From the NCBI GenBank assembly GCA_012064385.1, contig QRDG01000837.1, forward strand, positions 124,001 to 188,000: 64,000 nucleotides of DNA, read 5' to 3'. This document shows, piece after piece, positions 34,271 to 44,635 of this stretch. This stretch comes from Puccinellia tenuiflora (Eukaryota; Streptophyta; Magnoliopsida; Poales; Poaceae). Under the pieces are notes generated by a model. The model had not been told where the DNA came from, did not search any database, and saw only the letters and a program-made list of their open reading frames with translations. The translations under genes and the position numbers were made by a program. Position 1 is the stretch's first letter; the number at the start of each line of letters is the position of its first letter.

Positions 34271-35220
34271 TCTTAGTGACTGGAAAAGTGTGTTGTCCCT
34301 ATTCCTTTATATGTACTTCTGTGCAAAACTTTGTAAAACAAATGAATTATCTTCACAAACTCTATTGGAAGCAGATATTAATAAAAACTAACTGTTTCTT
34401 ATTGGCTAATTGGATTAAAATCTAATCTAATTACAGATCTAACCATTTCTTTTAACATAAACAAAAAAATTTGCGGACCATTCTCTTTGTCCACCACACA
34501 TATCCCCGTCTTCCCCGTTAGCTCTTTTTTGTGCTCCCCGTTAGCTTCTGTCATTGTGGCATATAGCAGCAGCAGGCCAGTAGATAATTGATTGAAAGAA
34601 ACAAATGTGAGCGGAGCGGAGCGTAGCAGCTTCGGTGCTAGAGAAAGAAAACAAAGAGGAGCCGACCCGAACGGACCACAGCAGCTTTGCAGGTGGGTGC
34701 TCTGCTGATGGCTGCTCCCTGAGTGATTTGCCATGTATGGAACGCCATCGGCCGTCTGGCAAAGGGGCGGTGCTGAGTGCCGATTTATTGCAAGCCGAGA
34801 TGTGGGGAAGCAGAGGCGCTGCACCGAGGAAGTACGTACGTACAACGGCAGGGAAGCGTTGCGGTGTTGTGCGGGTGGACAAACGGCGTGTGGGGCCAGC
34901 AGCGGCAGCTCGGAGATGATGCCGGTAGCAGGAGGTCCGGCAGGCGACCACCAGATGAAGCTCGGGGAGGCCGGTGCTTCAGATCGGGGTCACAAAGCGG
35001 ACGGGAGAGAACACGCATGCACGATGCAGCATGAGTTTGACGCACACACGATGCGAAGGCTTTCCGAGTTCCTTTCACACGCGACTTGTTTTTTTTCCGC
35101 TGGCTGGTCGTATACATCCTCTAGTCCATCATAGCTGTGCAATTTCTTGAGCGACTTAATCCAACGGTGGAGGAATCATGACCTACCAACGAACCATCAC
35201 CTATTGCAATATTATAGTTT
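34271..35220. other. Host backbone, GC-rich patches, no recognisable gene
   Basis: Several overlapping open frames occur in the GC-rich part (34600-35130) on both strands, but none has a recognisable domain or a partner elsewhere in the window. Confidence 0.4.
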
Positions 35221-35254
35221 AGATAGATAGATAGATAGATAGAGATAGATAGAT
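35221..35254. repeat. (GATA)n microsatellite
   Basis: A run of AGAT units with one interruption. Confidence 0.9.
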
Positions 35255-36138
35255 GCGTCTTAATTAGGTGTCCGATCCAGGTGAATCTCTATGAACCGCT
35301 CGACCTACACTGTAGTAGCTTCACTCTGCGTGCACCCCAGTTACGTTTCTTCAGAGAAAGCTTCTGCAGTTCAGTTTCAGTGATCGATTCAGGGAGATTC
35401 GCACATGTAGACGGTCAGACCCTGTCCTCGCCCCCAAACTCCCTTGGCCTGCAGCCTGACATCACGGCCGGCGGCGAGGTATGGTGGCTGATTTGGAGCT
35501 TCACACCCTCGATCGCTTGCAACGAAGAAGAAACGGTGGGCCGTGAAGCGAAGTCTGCGACGCGGAAGAGGCGGCGACGGCGTGCCGGCGGGCTGGAGGG
35601 TGGCATGCATCACGCAGGGGGAGCAGCGTACTAGGAAGTGGGAAGAAGATAACGATACGCGCGGAGAGAGACGGGGAATTTGGAACCGGAGACTCGGCCG
35701 ACAGGTGGTGGCACCTCCTCGCGCTAGTTCAGGATGTGACGGGCGTGCACACATCAGGATGGATATGGAAACAGTGGATTCCACCGATCACTGAGACCAA
35801 GTAAATTAATTTTCGAGAAACAAAAGACCAACCGAATTAACGAAGATGAAACAAGAAGGTGCCATACGTCAGGCTAGCTTGATCTTTGCGAACAGAAACA
35901 AGAAAAGGTCGAACAATTAATTCCCAAAAGGACCGGCAAAGCAAAGCTACAGACATGATCTAGAGTTTTGTTCGTACAACAAAAAGGAACAAAAAAGAGA
36001 GGATCCGCGCAAACTACCACCAGGAAGCCATGTTATTCTCAGCTAGCATGCATAGCGATGGCTTAGGTTAATAAGCTCGTGTGTCGATCGGTCGGTCTGC
36101 ATTGAGTCGGCGATGCTGTCGCCGGCGCCGGCCCTCGA
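35255..36138. other. Host backbone between microsatellite and peptide gene copy 2
   Basis: The first 130 bp match 44320-44400 (GCTTCACTCTGCGTGCACCC in both). The rest contains open frames on both strands (for example 35281-35634) without recognisable content. It is probably the 3' flank of the minus-strand peptide gene. Confidence 0.45.
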
Positions 36139-36369
36139 TCAACCGGGGGGCGGTGGGCAGCCACCGTGCGGGCTGTGTGTTTTGCAGGACGACCCTGGCC
36201 CTCCCGACAGCCGCCGCAGATTGCAATGCACATGCGGCCGTACGACCGGCACGCCGGCGGCCCATCCGTCGCCTCCCAGTCCCACCACCCGAGCCGACAT
36301 CGCCGCCGCGACGAGGAGCGCCGTGATCACCATCAGGATCACCACCGGCGCAACAGAATTCGACCGCAT
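36139..36369 (-). CDS. Putative secreted Cys-containing peptide precursor, copy 2 (76 aa)
   Basis: The ORF has a true ATG, then MRSNSVAP and a hydrophobic stretch (VVILMVITALLVAAAMSA) fitting a signal peptide. A Gly-rich spacer (GLGGDGWAAG) leads to the conserved C-terminal region: PVV, HC, LRRLSGGPGSSC, KTHSPHGGC and a Pro-rich tail. It is the paralog of the ORF at 4211-4456. Start, signal peptide, spacing and the three cysteines are kept while the middle is not, the pattern expected of a processed peptide signal or a small defence peptide. Its upstream flank (36390-36720) is uninterrupted, so this is the copy more likely to be expressed. The family was not recognised, so the function is unknown. 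Confidence 0.6.
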   Translation of the reverse strand: MRSNSVAPVVILMVITALLVAAAMSARVVGLGGDGWAAGVPVVRPHVHCNLRRLSGGPGSSCKTHSPHGGCPPPPG

Positions 36370-36896
36370 GCGTGTTGTGGCAAAGGAACTTATACTACGA
36401 TGCTAGCTAGAAAGAGTAGTACTGGTGCAATGGAGAGTTTCCATGAGATATATCGATCGAGTCTAAACGGGAAGTGATCGCGCGCGCGCGGCTGCGGCGT
36501 TTTGTTTGAATGTGCTAGCTTATAGCTAGCAGCCGCAGCGTGTATACGTACGCGTACATGTTACGTGTTCGGCTGGGGGAGCTCTGGCTACAAGGAGCCT
36601 ACGCGGATGCTGCTCCGACCGTGCTCCTGCCCCTGCCGAATAACCCCATCCAACGGCCGTCCGAGTGTACACGAGGGCTGGCTGGCACACCGCACAACGG
36701 AACAAGACGGTATGATGTCTTGTCTGGGTGTTGTATACACGTGCATCGTAGCTAGACAGGTAGACGAACTCAGGCTTTGTGCACGAGGGTGTCTTTTATT
36801 CTCCTCAAGGATGTTGCTATTTTTCCTCCGCGCCGTCAAAAGAGATAAAAAAAGCGATGTTGGATCCTAGGGCACCTGCCTTCTGACGAGGAGGTC
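36370..36896 (-). promoter_or_regulatory. Upstream flank/promoter of peptide gene copy 2
   Basis: It aligns by eye with 16885-17200. Read on the minus strand, a TATA-like GATATATCTC lies about 85 bp before the ATG. A (GC)n run at 36480 and TATACGTACGCGTAC near 36543 are further landmarks. The last part (after about 36720) has no match elsewhere in the window. Confidence 0.5.
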
Positions 36897-37215
36897 GAAC
36901 TATCGAACCAACACCATAATGATACCAAGCCTCTTTATGAATGGCATAATTTCTAATTTTTCTAATCTTCAAGCGCATTGCATCCATCTTGATCTTGTGC
37001 TCATCGACGATGTCGGCAATATGGAGCTCCAATTTCATCTTCTCTTCTAGGGTTTGGAGACGGAGATTTTCACTTCTTTCCAGTTTTGCTTTCAAATCAT
37101 TAATTTCATTTTCAAAAAACTCGATGATAGGGTCGGTTGGAATTTCCGGTTCAACAACGACATCCGGATCGTCATAGACCGGACGAGGACCGACGGGGAC
37201 GGATATCAAAACCAT
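36897..37215 (-). pseudogene. CACTA coiled-coil/membrane protein, truncated copy D
   Basis: From ATG 37215 it reads MVLISVPVGPRPVYDDPD and continues without a break into EPEIPTDPIIEFFENE and the coiled-coil segment (KMKLELHIADIVDEHKIK), reaching AWYHYGVGSIV. There the element is cut, just where the homolog at 5339-5785 enters its membrane span. The frame runs on into unrelated sequence (RPPRQKAG). No intron is needed at the place where copy B has one. Confidence 0.75.
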
Positions 37216-37990
37216 GACACACTATACATATAAAAAAGTAAGATAATATACATGCATCTAAAGTATATCAATAAGTTAAAAAGGGATAAAAACAAGACTC
37301 ACCGAGGAGGTGCCGGCGACGGGATGGCGCGGGCGATCGACGATGGTAAAGATGGTCACCGGACAACTGTAAACCCAATACATTATACTTTAATTTGAGC
37401 TAAAATTGCATGTAAAAAAAATAAAATCTCTTACTTAGGCATTTCATCAAACACCTTGCTAGCACTAGAAAAATAAAATTTGCTAAGTAGCACCAAAATG
37501 AGCTAAAAAAAGGAACACCGGAGTGCTAACCGTCGGGTAGATGAGGTGCCGCCAAACTTGACAAATGGTAGAGAAAATAGGGGCCGAACTCGTGGTTGGG
37601 AGGAGTAAGGGTTAAGAAAATGGAGATGAACCCGGAGCTCAAAAATGGCCACGGCCTGGCCACGGCCGGGTCGGGGGGTGGAAGATGATATAGAATATAT
37701 TTAGTCCCGGTCCGTAACAAGGACCGGTACTAAAGTCCCTCCATTAGTCCCGGTCTGTAAATAGAACCGGGACAGTGCATTGTCCGGGCTGGTCCCACCT
37801 CTGTCGCCTCCTCCCGCATCCCTTTGTCACCGGTTCGTAACACGAACCGGGACGGTAGGTCCCCTACGAACCGGGACTGGTCCTGGCGGGCGCCCTGGGA
37901 CCAATGACCGGGACTAGTGCCACGATTGGTACCGGTCCGTAAGGGAACCGGGACGGAAGGGCCAAACCGAAGCCCCTGTTTCCACTAGTG
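36897..37990 (-). mobile_element. CACTA copy D, 5' fragment
   Basis: On the minus strand it begins at 37990 with CACTAGTGGAAACAGGGG. Subterminal units (TAGTCCCGGTCCGTAAC, GAACCGGGAC) run down to about 37690, followed by AT-rich leader sequence and the start of the coiled-coil/membrane gene. Similarity stops abruptly near 36897, inside that gene, so the rest of the element is lost. Confidence 0.85.
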
Positions 37991-38384
37991 GTCGTGGCGG
38001 CGGCTGCATCCTTGTGGTGGACTTGTGTCCTCGGATTTCATCGTTGCGGTCGCTCCAGCATCAGAGCGGTGTTCAGGTGGTTGTTTAGGACACGTGCGGC
38101 GGTAGTCTGCCTCGGTGGTTGCTAAAAGATGATGTGAGTCTTACCCTGGTTCGTGGTTTTAGGTTGACATATCTGATTTTCACCATTGATATTGCCGCGT
38201 GACGTGTCAGATCTGAGTTCCATGGCGTCTTCGGAGTGCTGCCCTAACCAGATTTGCCTTTGTTGAATACTTTGGTAATGCAGAAAGTTGCAGATCCGCG
38301 GTGGAGCTGCGTCAAAGCTCGGATGATGGGGTGGTCTATCCACTTTCTGTTGGGAGGCCGCTATGGTTATACCGGAGGCGAGTG
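37991..38384. other. Host or unclassified repeat sequence, left of CACTA E
   Basis: GC-moderate sequence that continues across CACTA E at 41749. I could not assign it. The T-rich tail after 41749 would fit the 3' part of a LINE, but this is a guess. Confidence 0.35.
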
Positions 38385-38759
38385 CACTAGTAGGAAAAAC
38401 CCTACCACTGGCGAACCAAATTCGGCTACCGCTGGCGAACTGGTGGTTCGTCAGTGGTAGTATCGACAGTGGTAACAGCTTACCACTGTCGAACATCATG
38501 TTCGCCAGCGGTAAGTGAGATACCACTGGCGAACCAGATGCATATTCGCCAGCGATTGACCCTTACCACTGGCGAACAAGAACCTGTTCGCTAGTAATAT
38601 ACAGCAAAATTCATATTCCAGCAGTATATATAGAAAATATTTGACAAACCAGTACAAATACACAATTTTCAAAATAGTATAGGTAGCATACAACCAAGTC
38701 CATCTACTTGGCTATTTGTGCATATCACTAGCTAGCTAATACATGAAGCTCTGAAACTA

Positions 38760-39187
38760 ACTTCGACCGGTTCCTGAGCCGCGGGGTGCTGAGCCGCCGG
38801 CGCTGCGCATCCAAACAGAAGAAACCCTCACAGGGTCATAGCTCACGTGAGAAGGTACCCTCTGAAGAAACGACCACCTACTGTCATACTTCCTATCCAA
38901 TAGATACATGTAACGACGGACGTGCTCATCCTCCTACCTGATACGGCGACGTACCACCTTCCGGGGGCCGGCTCCGTCTGCACCGAGCGTGGCCCATGCG
39001 ACTGCCACCACAGAAGATCCGGGTCGACGATGTCACCCGGATTCCTCACCAAGCTGCGCGTCCCGGAAGGTAGCACCTCCCAGTGCCAGCCCGGTGGAGC
39101 CTAGTCCCGCACATCGCCCCTCTGGTCCAACATGGACATCATCGCCGAGAACACCTAAGTCAAAAACGCCTAAGTCAAAATTTTGTT
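38760..39187 (-). pseudogene. CACTA accessory ORF, copy E (nonsense)
   Basis: It is very similar to 10265-10710 of copy B, from the leader phrase TTTTGACTTAGG through the coding region. The first shared Trp codon (in VRDWAPP) is TAG here, and later differences shift the frame around 38955. The leader is cut just upstream of the ATG (at 39187), so the TATA box present in copies A and B is missing. Confidence 0.75.
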
Positions 39188-39362
39188 ACAAAAGTAATAT
39201 TAAAATTTACGAAATGCGAGTTAACAATGGAAAGCCTCATATATCATTGCCGTGCAAAACAAGGCAAAAAGAGTGTGTACAAGACCATGTATTAATACAA
39301 ACACTCCAATTGTATATACTACAAGGCATTGTAGACACTCTCTTTGCCTTTACCATGGCATA

Positions 39363-40315
39363 GTTTAAATCATCGGCTTTGTCAAATCATAGAGAAGAAG
39401 CAAAATGATTCGAGTTTATGCCTCATACATAGATTGGACACACATTGATCAGGAACGGGGCAAGCGGACCAAGTAAGAGTATGCACAAGATGTTTATTTG
39501 TCCATATCACAAGGTCCGCTAACACCTCCCTGAATCACATAGTGTGCCACAACATTTTAATCAACGGCATTCGTAAAGAGAGGGAAAAACAAAATGATTT
39601 CGGATTTGTGCATCATACATATTTAAATTGGATACACATTTCAGAGACGGAGCAAGTGAACCAAGTAGGATGCACAAAATGTTTATTTGTGCATATCACA
39701 AGATTCACTAGCTCCTCCCTGAATCATACAGCGTCACAACATTTTAATCATCGGCTTAGAAGAAAAAGACAAAATAAAATAAAAATGACTTAGATTTTGC
39801 GCCTCATACTTAGGTCGGACACACAAGTAGACCTGCAGGATCTCGTGAGCCAAATATGATGCACAAGACTTGGTACTTGTGCATATCACAAAGCTCATAA
39901 GACCTGCAGGCCTACAACCTAGTACCACAACATTTTAATCATCGGCTTTCGAAGAAACAGACAAAACAAAATAAAAATGACTTAGATTTTGCGCCTCATA
40001 CTTAGGTCGGACACACAAGTAGACCTGCAGGATCTCATGAGCCAAGTATGATACACAAGACTTGGTAATTGTGCATATCACAAGGCTCACAAGACCTGCA
40101 GGCCTACAACCTAGTGCCACAACATTTTAATCATTGACTTTCGAATAAACAGACAAAACAAAAAAAAAGATTTAGATTTTGCGCCTCATATTTAGGTCGG
40201 ACACACAATTAGTAGCCCTGAAGGATCGACGGAGCCAAGTAGGATGCACAGGACTTGAACTTGTGCATATCACAAGGCTCCGCAGACCTTCAGGGTTACC
40301 ACATACAACATTTTT
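39363..40315. repeat. Tandem array of about 190 bp units with internal palindromes (about 5 units)
   Basis: The landmark ATTTTAATCATCGGCTT or its variants recurs near 39363, 39554, 39741, 39932, 40124 and 40310. Within each unit GACCTGCAGGATCTCGTGAG is answered by the inverse CTCACAAGACCTGCAGG, so each unit can fold on itself. Confidence 0.85.
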
Positions 40316-41224
40316 AATTATCGACACACACACAAGCAACCCTAAATAGCTCATCGACACTTCAAAAACAGTAATAATCCGCCTAAGAAAGCAGATCACA
40401 CACTACATTGCTACACCAGGCAACACGCATCACAAAGATATTCTACCATCCCGAGACCAATCACAATAACACGTAGTAGTAGGTAGGAACAAGATTGAAG
40501 AAGAAACTAGTGCGTTACCCTAAGGCGCTCGGAGAGGACGGAGGGCGTGATCTGCTTGTACTTGGGCACCTCGGTGATGAGCTATTTCTAGCGCTTTTTC
40601 TTTTTTCTTTTTCGAACCGAGATTACCCCATTCCGTTATATGAGGGTATACTAGTTACTGTCACCATTAATAATGAATTAGAACCATTCTGCATTCGAAG
40701 AAAAAGACATGGATTTGTGCCTCATAATTAATCATCGGCATTCTAAAAACGAACATCAATGCTAGTGCCGCAATAATTAAAAGCAACGTGATAAAGTATT
40801 ATTTACACGACGCCAGTTGCCCGACGTCGCCATCTCCATGAGACCATGATGACCTAATAACTGCTCCCCCGTACCCCGTTGATTCCCCTCGCCGACCCGC
40901 CCCTCGTAGACCCGCTCCCCACGCGCCCTGGCCGGTAGGCTCCAATCCCGCACCTAGGGGAGGGTTCGAACAATGCAATTGGGAACTAAAGCGCTGGCAG
41001 CCGCCGCCTCGTCTCACAAACCTAGAGGAGGGACGTACGACGGCTGGGCGAGGACGGCGGCGGGCGGAGGGAGGGACTCACTCACGGGACTTACGTCGAA
41101 CACCTAGTGGGCGCTCGGGGAAAGGAGTGAGAGGCCGGTGGGGAAGAAGGGAAAGGAGGGAGAGGAGGGAGAGGAGAGAATGCTCACCTTGCTTGATGGC
41201 CTACGTGCTCAACGGCGAGGCGGT

Positions 41225-41400
41225 GGTGGTGCTCAGCACGGGCGTGGCGATGGGGAGAGGAGGACGGCGGCGGTGGTGATGGGGAGAGGAGGGCGGCGAC
41301 GGGGAGAGGAGGATGGCGGCGGCGGCGACGGGGAGAGGAGGACGGCGATTGGGAGAGGAGGATGGCGGCGGCGGCGCCGGGGAGAGGAGGATCGAACGCG
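41225..41400. repeat. GC-rich minisatellite
   Basis: About six imperfect units of GGGGAGAGGAGGACGGCGGC. The Gly/Arg-rich open frames across it are a result of the repeat. Confidence 0.8.
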
Positions 41401-41748
41401 GGCGCGTGTGTGAGAGGAAAAGGGTGGGATGGGATCGAGCTCGACCGGTCCGCGCGCTAGCTATACTGATACTAACTACCGCTGGCGAACAGGGTAGACG
41501 GTTAGCCAGTGGTACTTAACTTACCGCTGGCGAACCACTCAGACAATTCGCCAGTGGTAGGTGGCCCGTTAGGGTTTGCCCGAACCCGCGCTTACCACTG
41601 GCGCATTGGGTGCTCTGTTCGCCAGTGGTGCTCGCCTTACCACCGGCGAACAAGAAATCATGTTCGCCAGTGCTATTTACCGCTGGCGAATGCTATTTCC
41701 AGGTTCGCCAGTGAGGCTCCGGCGGCTATAGCCCTTTTCCTACTAGTG

Positions 41749-42262
41749 GTGACAGGCGTTGATATCTTGCTAAAGGGTTTTTTCGGTATGGATTGTAATT
41801 TTCTTTCTTAGATAAGGTATTTTTTTCATAAAACTTAAGATTCTTCTATCTTTTCAGATACTTATAATTTGATATTATTATTATATAAATGAGACAAGTA
41901 TTTCAAAAATGAAAAAGGATGTGATTATTTGTGCAACATTATATTTTTAGTAATAGGTACCAAAAGTACTCTATTGGCATTTTATTTGCACCATTCCGTA
42001 TTATTCACACCTTCTCTTCTAGTTGGATTAGTGGCGGATCTACGTATAAGCTGTTGGGTCAGCTGACCCCACAGCTTTTTAGCAAATCCTTTAGATATTG
42101 GTGAGTATTCATGCAAAAAAAAAAAACAAGGTTAAATCAGTATTAATCAAGGCTCTACCCCACCACTGTTGGAATGGCTACATGCATGCAAATAAGACAA
42201 GAAAGTCCACATGATCAAGATTCTCTCTAATTCCAAAAATAGGAAATATTTTAGCTGTCTAA
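41749..42262. other. AT-rich flank right of CACTA E
   Basis: It continues the sequence interrupted by CACTA E. The phrase GTGGCGGATCTACGTATAAG near 42031 resembles a motif common in grass transposons, but no element could be bounded. Confidence 0.35.
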
Positions 42263-43093
42263 GAGCATCTTCAAGAGCCTCCCTATATTCTCTAAAAGAA
42301 GCACCAATAGCGTTCCTCTAAGTGGCCCAGCCTAAAACATTTTAGGAGGCTTCCTAAAACTTGTGACCAACTTGTCATATTTGGCAATCCATGGCACGTG
42401 GGTCTCTAAAGATTCCACAAACTTTCTAAAATGGTCTCCTTCACTCCCTTTGTCCCATTACACGTGGGTCCCATATCATCTATTGTGTTGTGTGGCTCCT
42501 TCCCACCTCAGCCTCGCAACCTGCTCAATTTTCACTAGGGGGAAGGCCCGGTCCGGCCGTCGCTTGGCTCTTGTTGGTCATCGCCTCGTTCTTGGTTGTT
42601 GAGGGGCCCCGCTGTCGGCTCCGTGACTGCTCCGAGGTCGGCAGCGCCGCTTGCGTCGGTGGCTCGCGCTGCCCTCCTTTTCCTTCCACGAGGCATCCAC
42701 GACAGCCGTAGGCTCCACACACGTAATAGTGGGCCCTGTCTCTATGTCTGGAAGTGTCAATGTGTCGTGCACACCAGGCAAATCTTTGGCGGCATCCACC
42801 GTGCGATGAACGTCTGAGTGGTACTGGCAGACGTGGTTGTTGTCGTCATGGTCGTGCATGCGCCTTTCACATACGTACATGTCGCCGGTGTCGGAACGCA
42901 CGACCTCTTTAATGCAACAACGTCTAAGGCGACGCCACTTGAGTCAAGCTCAAATCTTGGCAATCTATTTTTGGCAATCCAATTATAGGAATGCTTGCAA
43001 AGCTCAAAAGTTTATAGATGGCTAAACCCTCTCTCTCATCTTCCTATAACTGGTTTCGTACCCTAAAATATTGCAATGCTCTTGAAGATGATC
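42263..43093. mobile_element. PIF/Harbinger-like non-autonomous element with GC-rich interior
   Basis: Left end GAGCATCTTCAAGAGC and inverted right end GATCATCTTCAAGAGC (15 of 16 match), flanked by TAA on both sides (42260-42262, 43094-43096), as in PIF/Harbinger. TTGGCAATCCA occurs near both ends. The GC-rich interior (42490-42960) has overlapping frames on both strands but nothing recognisable. It may be a captured gene fragment. Confidence 0.75.
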
Positions 43094-43206
43094 TAACAGC
43101 ACATCCAATTTAAGATCCTTTGTCACCACTAAATATGTCGGGTGATTATATGTTGATATGTTTCAAAAAAAATTAACTTAAAAGTTTCCAAGCTTCGGTA
43201 TGCGAG

Positions 43207-43482
43207 TGTTAAATATATTATCTAGCCCTTTCCATCAGTTTGGATTTTTAGATTATTTGACTAGTGCAACAATTCAATATGGTATCAGAGCCAGGATGTC
43301 TCAAGTTCAAGCCCTGGATTCCGTACTATATAATCCAAAAATAGTTGCGGCCTCCCATCTAACCTACGTCTACGGTTTCTCGTATGTCCAGCCTAGACGT
43401 AAGGAGAAGTGTGAAATATATTACTTAGCCATTTTCATCAGTTCAAACTTTTAGATTATTTGGCTAGTGCCACAATTCAATA
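43207..43482 (+). mobile_element. TRIM/SMART-like miniature LTR retrotransposon, 276 bp
   Basis: Two 73 bp terminal repeats (43207-43279 and 43410-43482) begin TGTTAAATATATTA and TGTGAAATATATTA and end CAATTCAATA. A primer binding site TGGTATCAGAGCC (43280-43292) follows the first directly, and a purine-rich AAGGAGAAG precedes the second. The 5 bp target duplication GCGAG is perfect (43202-43206, 43483-43487). No coding capacity. Confidence 0.85.
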
Positions 43483-43678
43483 GCGAGTTATGGGCTAATC
43501 ATATTTGGTTTCTAGCTTGAAAAATAAATTTTATTTGAAATATGTTGGAAAATTATTCGAGCTAATAAGTTAACATATTAATGTCTGAGCTACCATACTA
43601 TTCACATGTTGTTGCCAGATTTGAAATTTATCTCATTTGGTTAATCAACGATTTTTTTGAGACCTTGGAGCGTCTCCA

Positions 43679-43703
43679 CCCCCCCCCCCCCCCCCCCCCC
43701 CCC
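43679..43703. repeat. Homopolymer of about 25 C
   Basis: An uninterrupted C run directly before GCCC and the BARE-like LTR fragment. The exact length in the genome is uncertain because such runs are error-prone. Confidence 0.85.
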
Positions 43704-43706
43704 GCC

Positions 43707-43850
43707 CTGTTGGAGATATGCCCTAGAGGCAAATAAACAAAGGAGTTTATTGTAATATCTCATTAAGTTTATAATTAGTTTTATACCATGTTATAACTGT
43801 ATTAAAAGGAAACATTAATACAGGTGTGGTATGTAACAACCAATGGGAAA
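43707..43850 (+). mobile_element. BARE/Angela/WIS-like Copia LTR fragment
   Basis: TGTTGGAGATATGCCCTAG is the characteristic start of this LTR family. The next 120 bp keep the family pattern (AACTGTATTAAAAGGAAAC, then ACAGGTGTGG). The rest of the LTR is missing or too diverged to see. Confidence 0.65.
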
Positions 43851-44381
43851 AGGTAAAGCAACTACAGGTTGCCAGGAGAGTGGAAGAGCCTAGGTAAAGG
43901 TCTTGACATTTAAGTCGCCATGGAGGAGCTTAAACTATATTTAAGTTGCCAGAATGCCCAAATTATTGCAACCATGTGAAAGACCACTAAGAAGTAAGGT
44001 TACATTGACTATACTAAGTATTTTAATCAGCAAAGGGTTAAGCTAGTGCATTTGATATGGTACCGAGGGTTACATTGACAGTTGTATCCTCTCGCTACGA
44101 CTGTAATTTATACGGCATTTTTATACGGCCTCCTTACATCTTAAATTCTTAATGTAGATGTGGATGCCAAGGCTTCTGTTAAAAATATAGTACAGGTTTT
44201 GCCTACTTGGGAAAAAGATTGAAAAAGACATGATCATCTTCTCTTTGTTAAGAGACTACCGCTTACAGCTCAAGGTAAGATAGTATCATATGGATCTTAG
44301 CTATTTTATCTTAGGTGAATTGTTATGAGCCGGACGATCTACACTAGCTTCACTCTGCGTGCACCCCAGTTACAGTTTCTA
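43851..44381. other. Backbone with diverged duplicate of 32900-35400
   Basis: 43851-44140 is unassigned. 44140-44381 matches three separated blocks of the copy 2 flank: about 32920-33030, 33355-33385 and 35260-35390. It lacks the sequences between them, including the MITE at 33038. Confidence 0.6.
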
Positions 44382-44635
44382 CAGTTCGTCTTCATTAGAT
44401 CATCGTCCTCTAGCTGTAACTTCTTGAAGACGGAATATGGTATCGGTTTACTACGGCACCTCCGTCAACCATCATCCTGGTAACCGGCTTTCCATTGATA
44501 TGCCCTCTGACATACAAAGGTTTAAGGTGCTTAACCGGTCCCTCAGGTTTCTCGAAGACGGCATTCTTGGGTCCAAAGTTGAGCTGTGCTACTTGGCCAT
44601 CTTCTTCTACATCACGGAATTCAGTAGTCAAATAA
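44382..44635 (-). pseudogene. Gypsy protease region, fragment
   Basis: This continues the frame of 48282-49139 after the solo LTR. It contains the protease motif MMVDGGAVVN, then a frame change, then SVFKKL and EDDDLMKT in another frame. The rest of pol is missing. Confidence 0.7.

Larger units (their letters stand above)
38385..41748. mobile_element. Complete non-autonomous CACTA copy E (3.4 kb)
   Basis: Left end CACTAGTAGGAAAA and the identical inverted right end, flanked by the target duplication GTG (38382-38384 and 41749-41751). The subterminal repeats use a different unit, TACCACTGGCGAAC, in both orientations (38400-38590 and 41475-41715). It has no transposase. It carries a decayed accessory ORF, an array of about 190 bp hairpin repeats and a GC-rich minisatellite. 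Confidence 0.93.

Noticed and set aside
34635..35134. Overlapping frames near 34.6-35.1 kb as a host gene
   Set aside because: Several frames on both strands compete, none has a recognisable domain or signal, and no second copy supports any of them.
39363..40315. Regularly spaced repeats resembling a CRISPR array
   Set aside because: Units are about 190 bp and similar throughout, with no short conserved repeat and unique spacers, and they lie inside a plant CACTA transposon.
41749..41850. LINE 3' end
   Set aside because: Only a T-rich tail suggests it. No endonuclease or reverse transcriptase sequence and no target duplication were seen.
42578..42901. His/Asp-rich minus-strand frame in the Harbinger-like element
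   Set aside because: No domain recognised, and it ends without relation to any splice or promoter signal. It is kept only as possible captured sequence.
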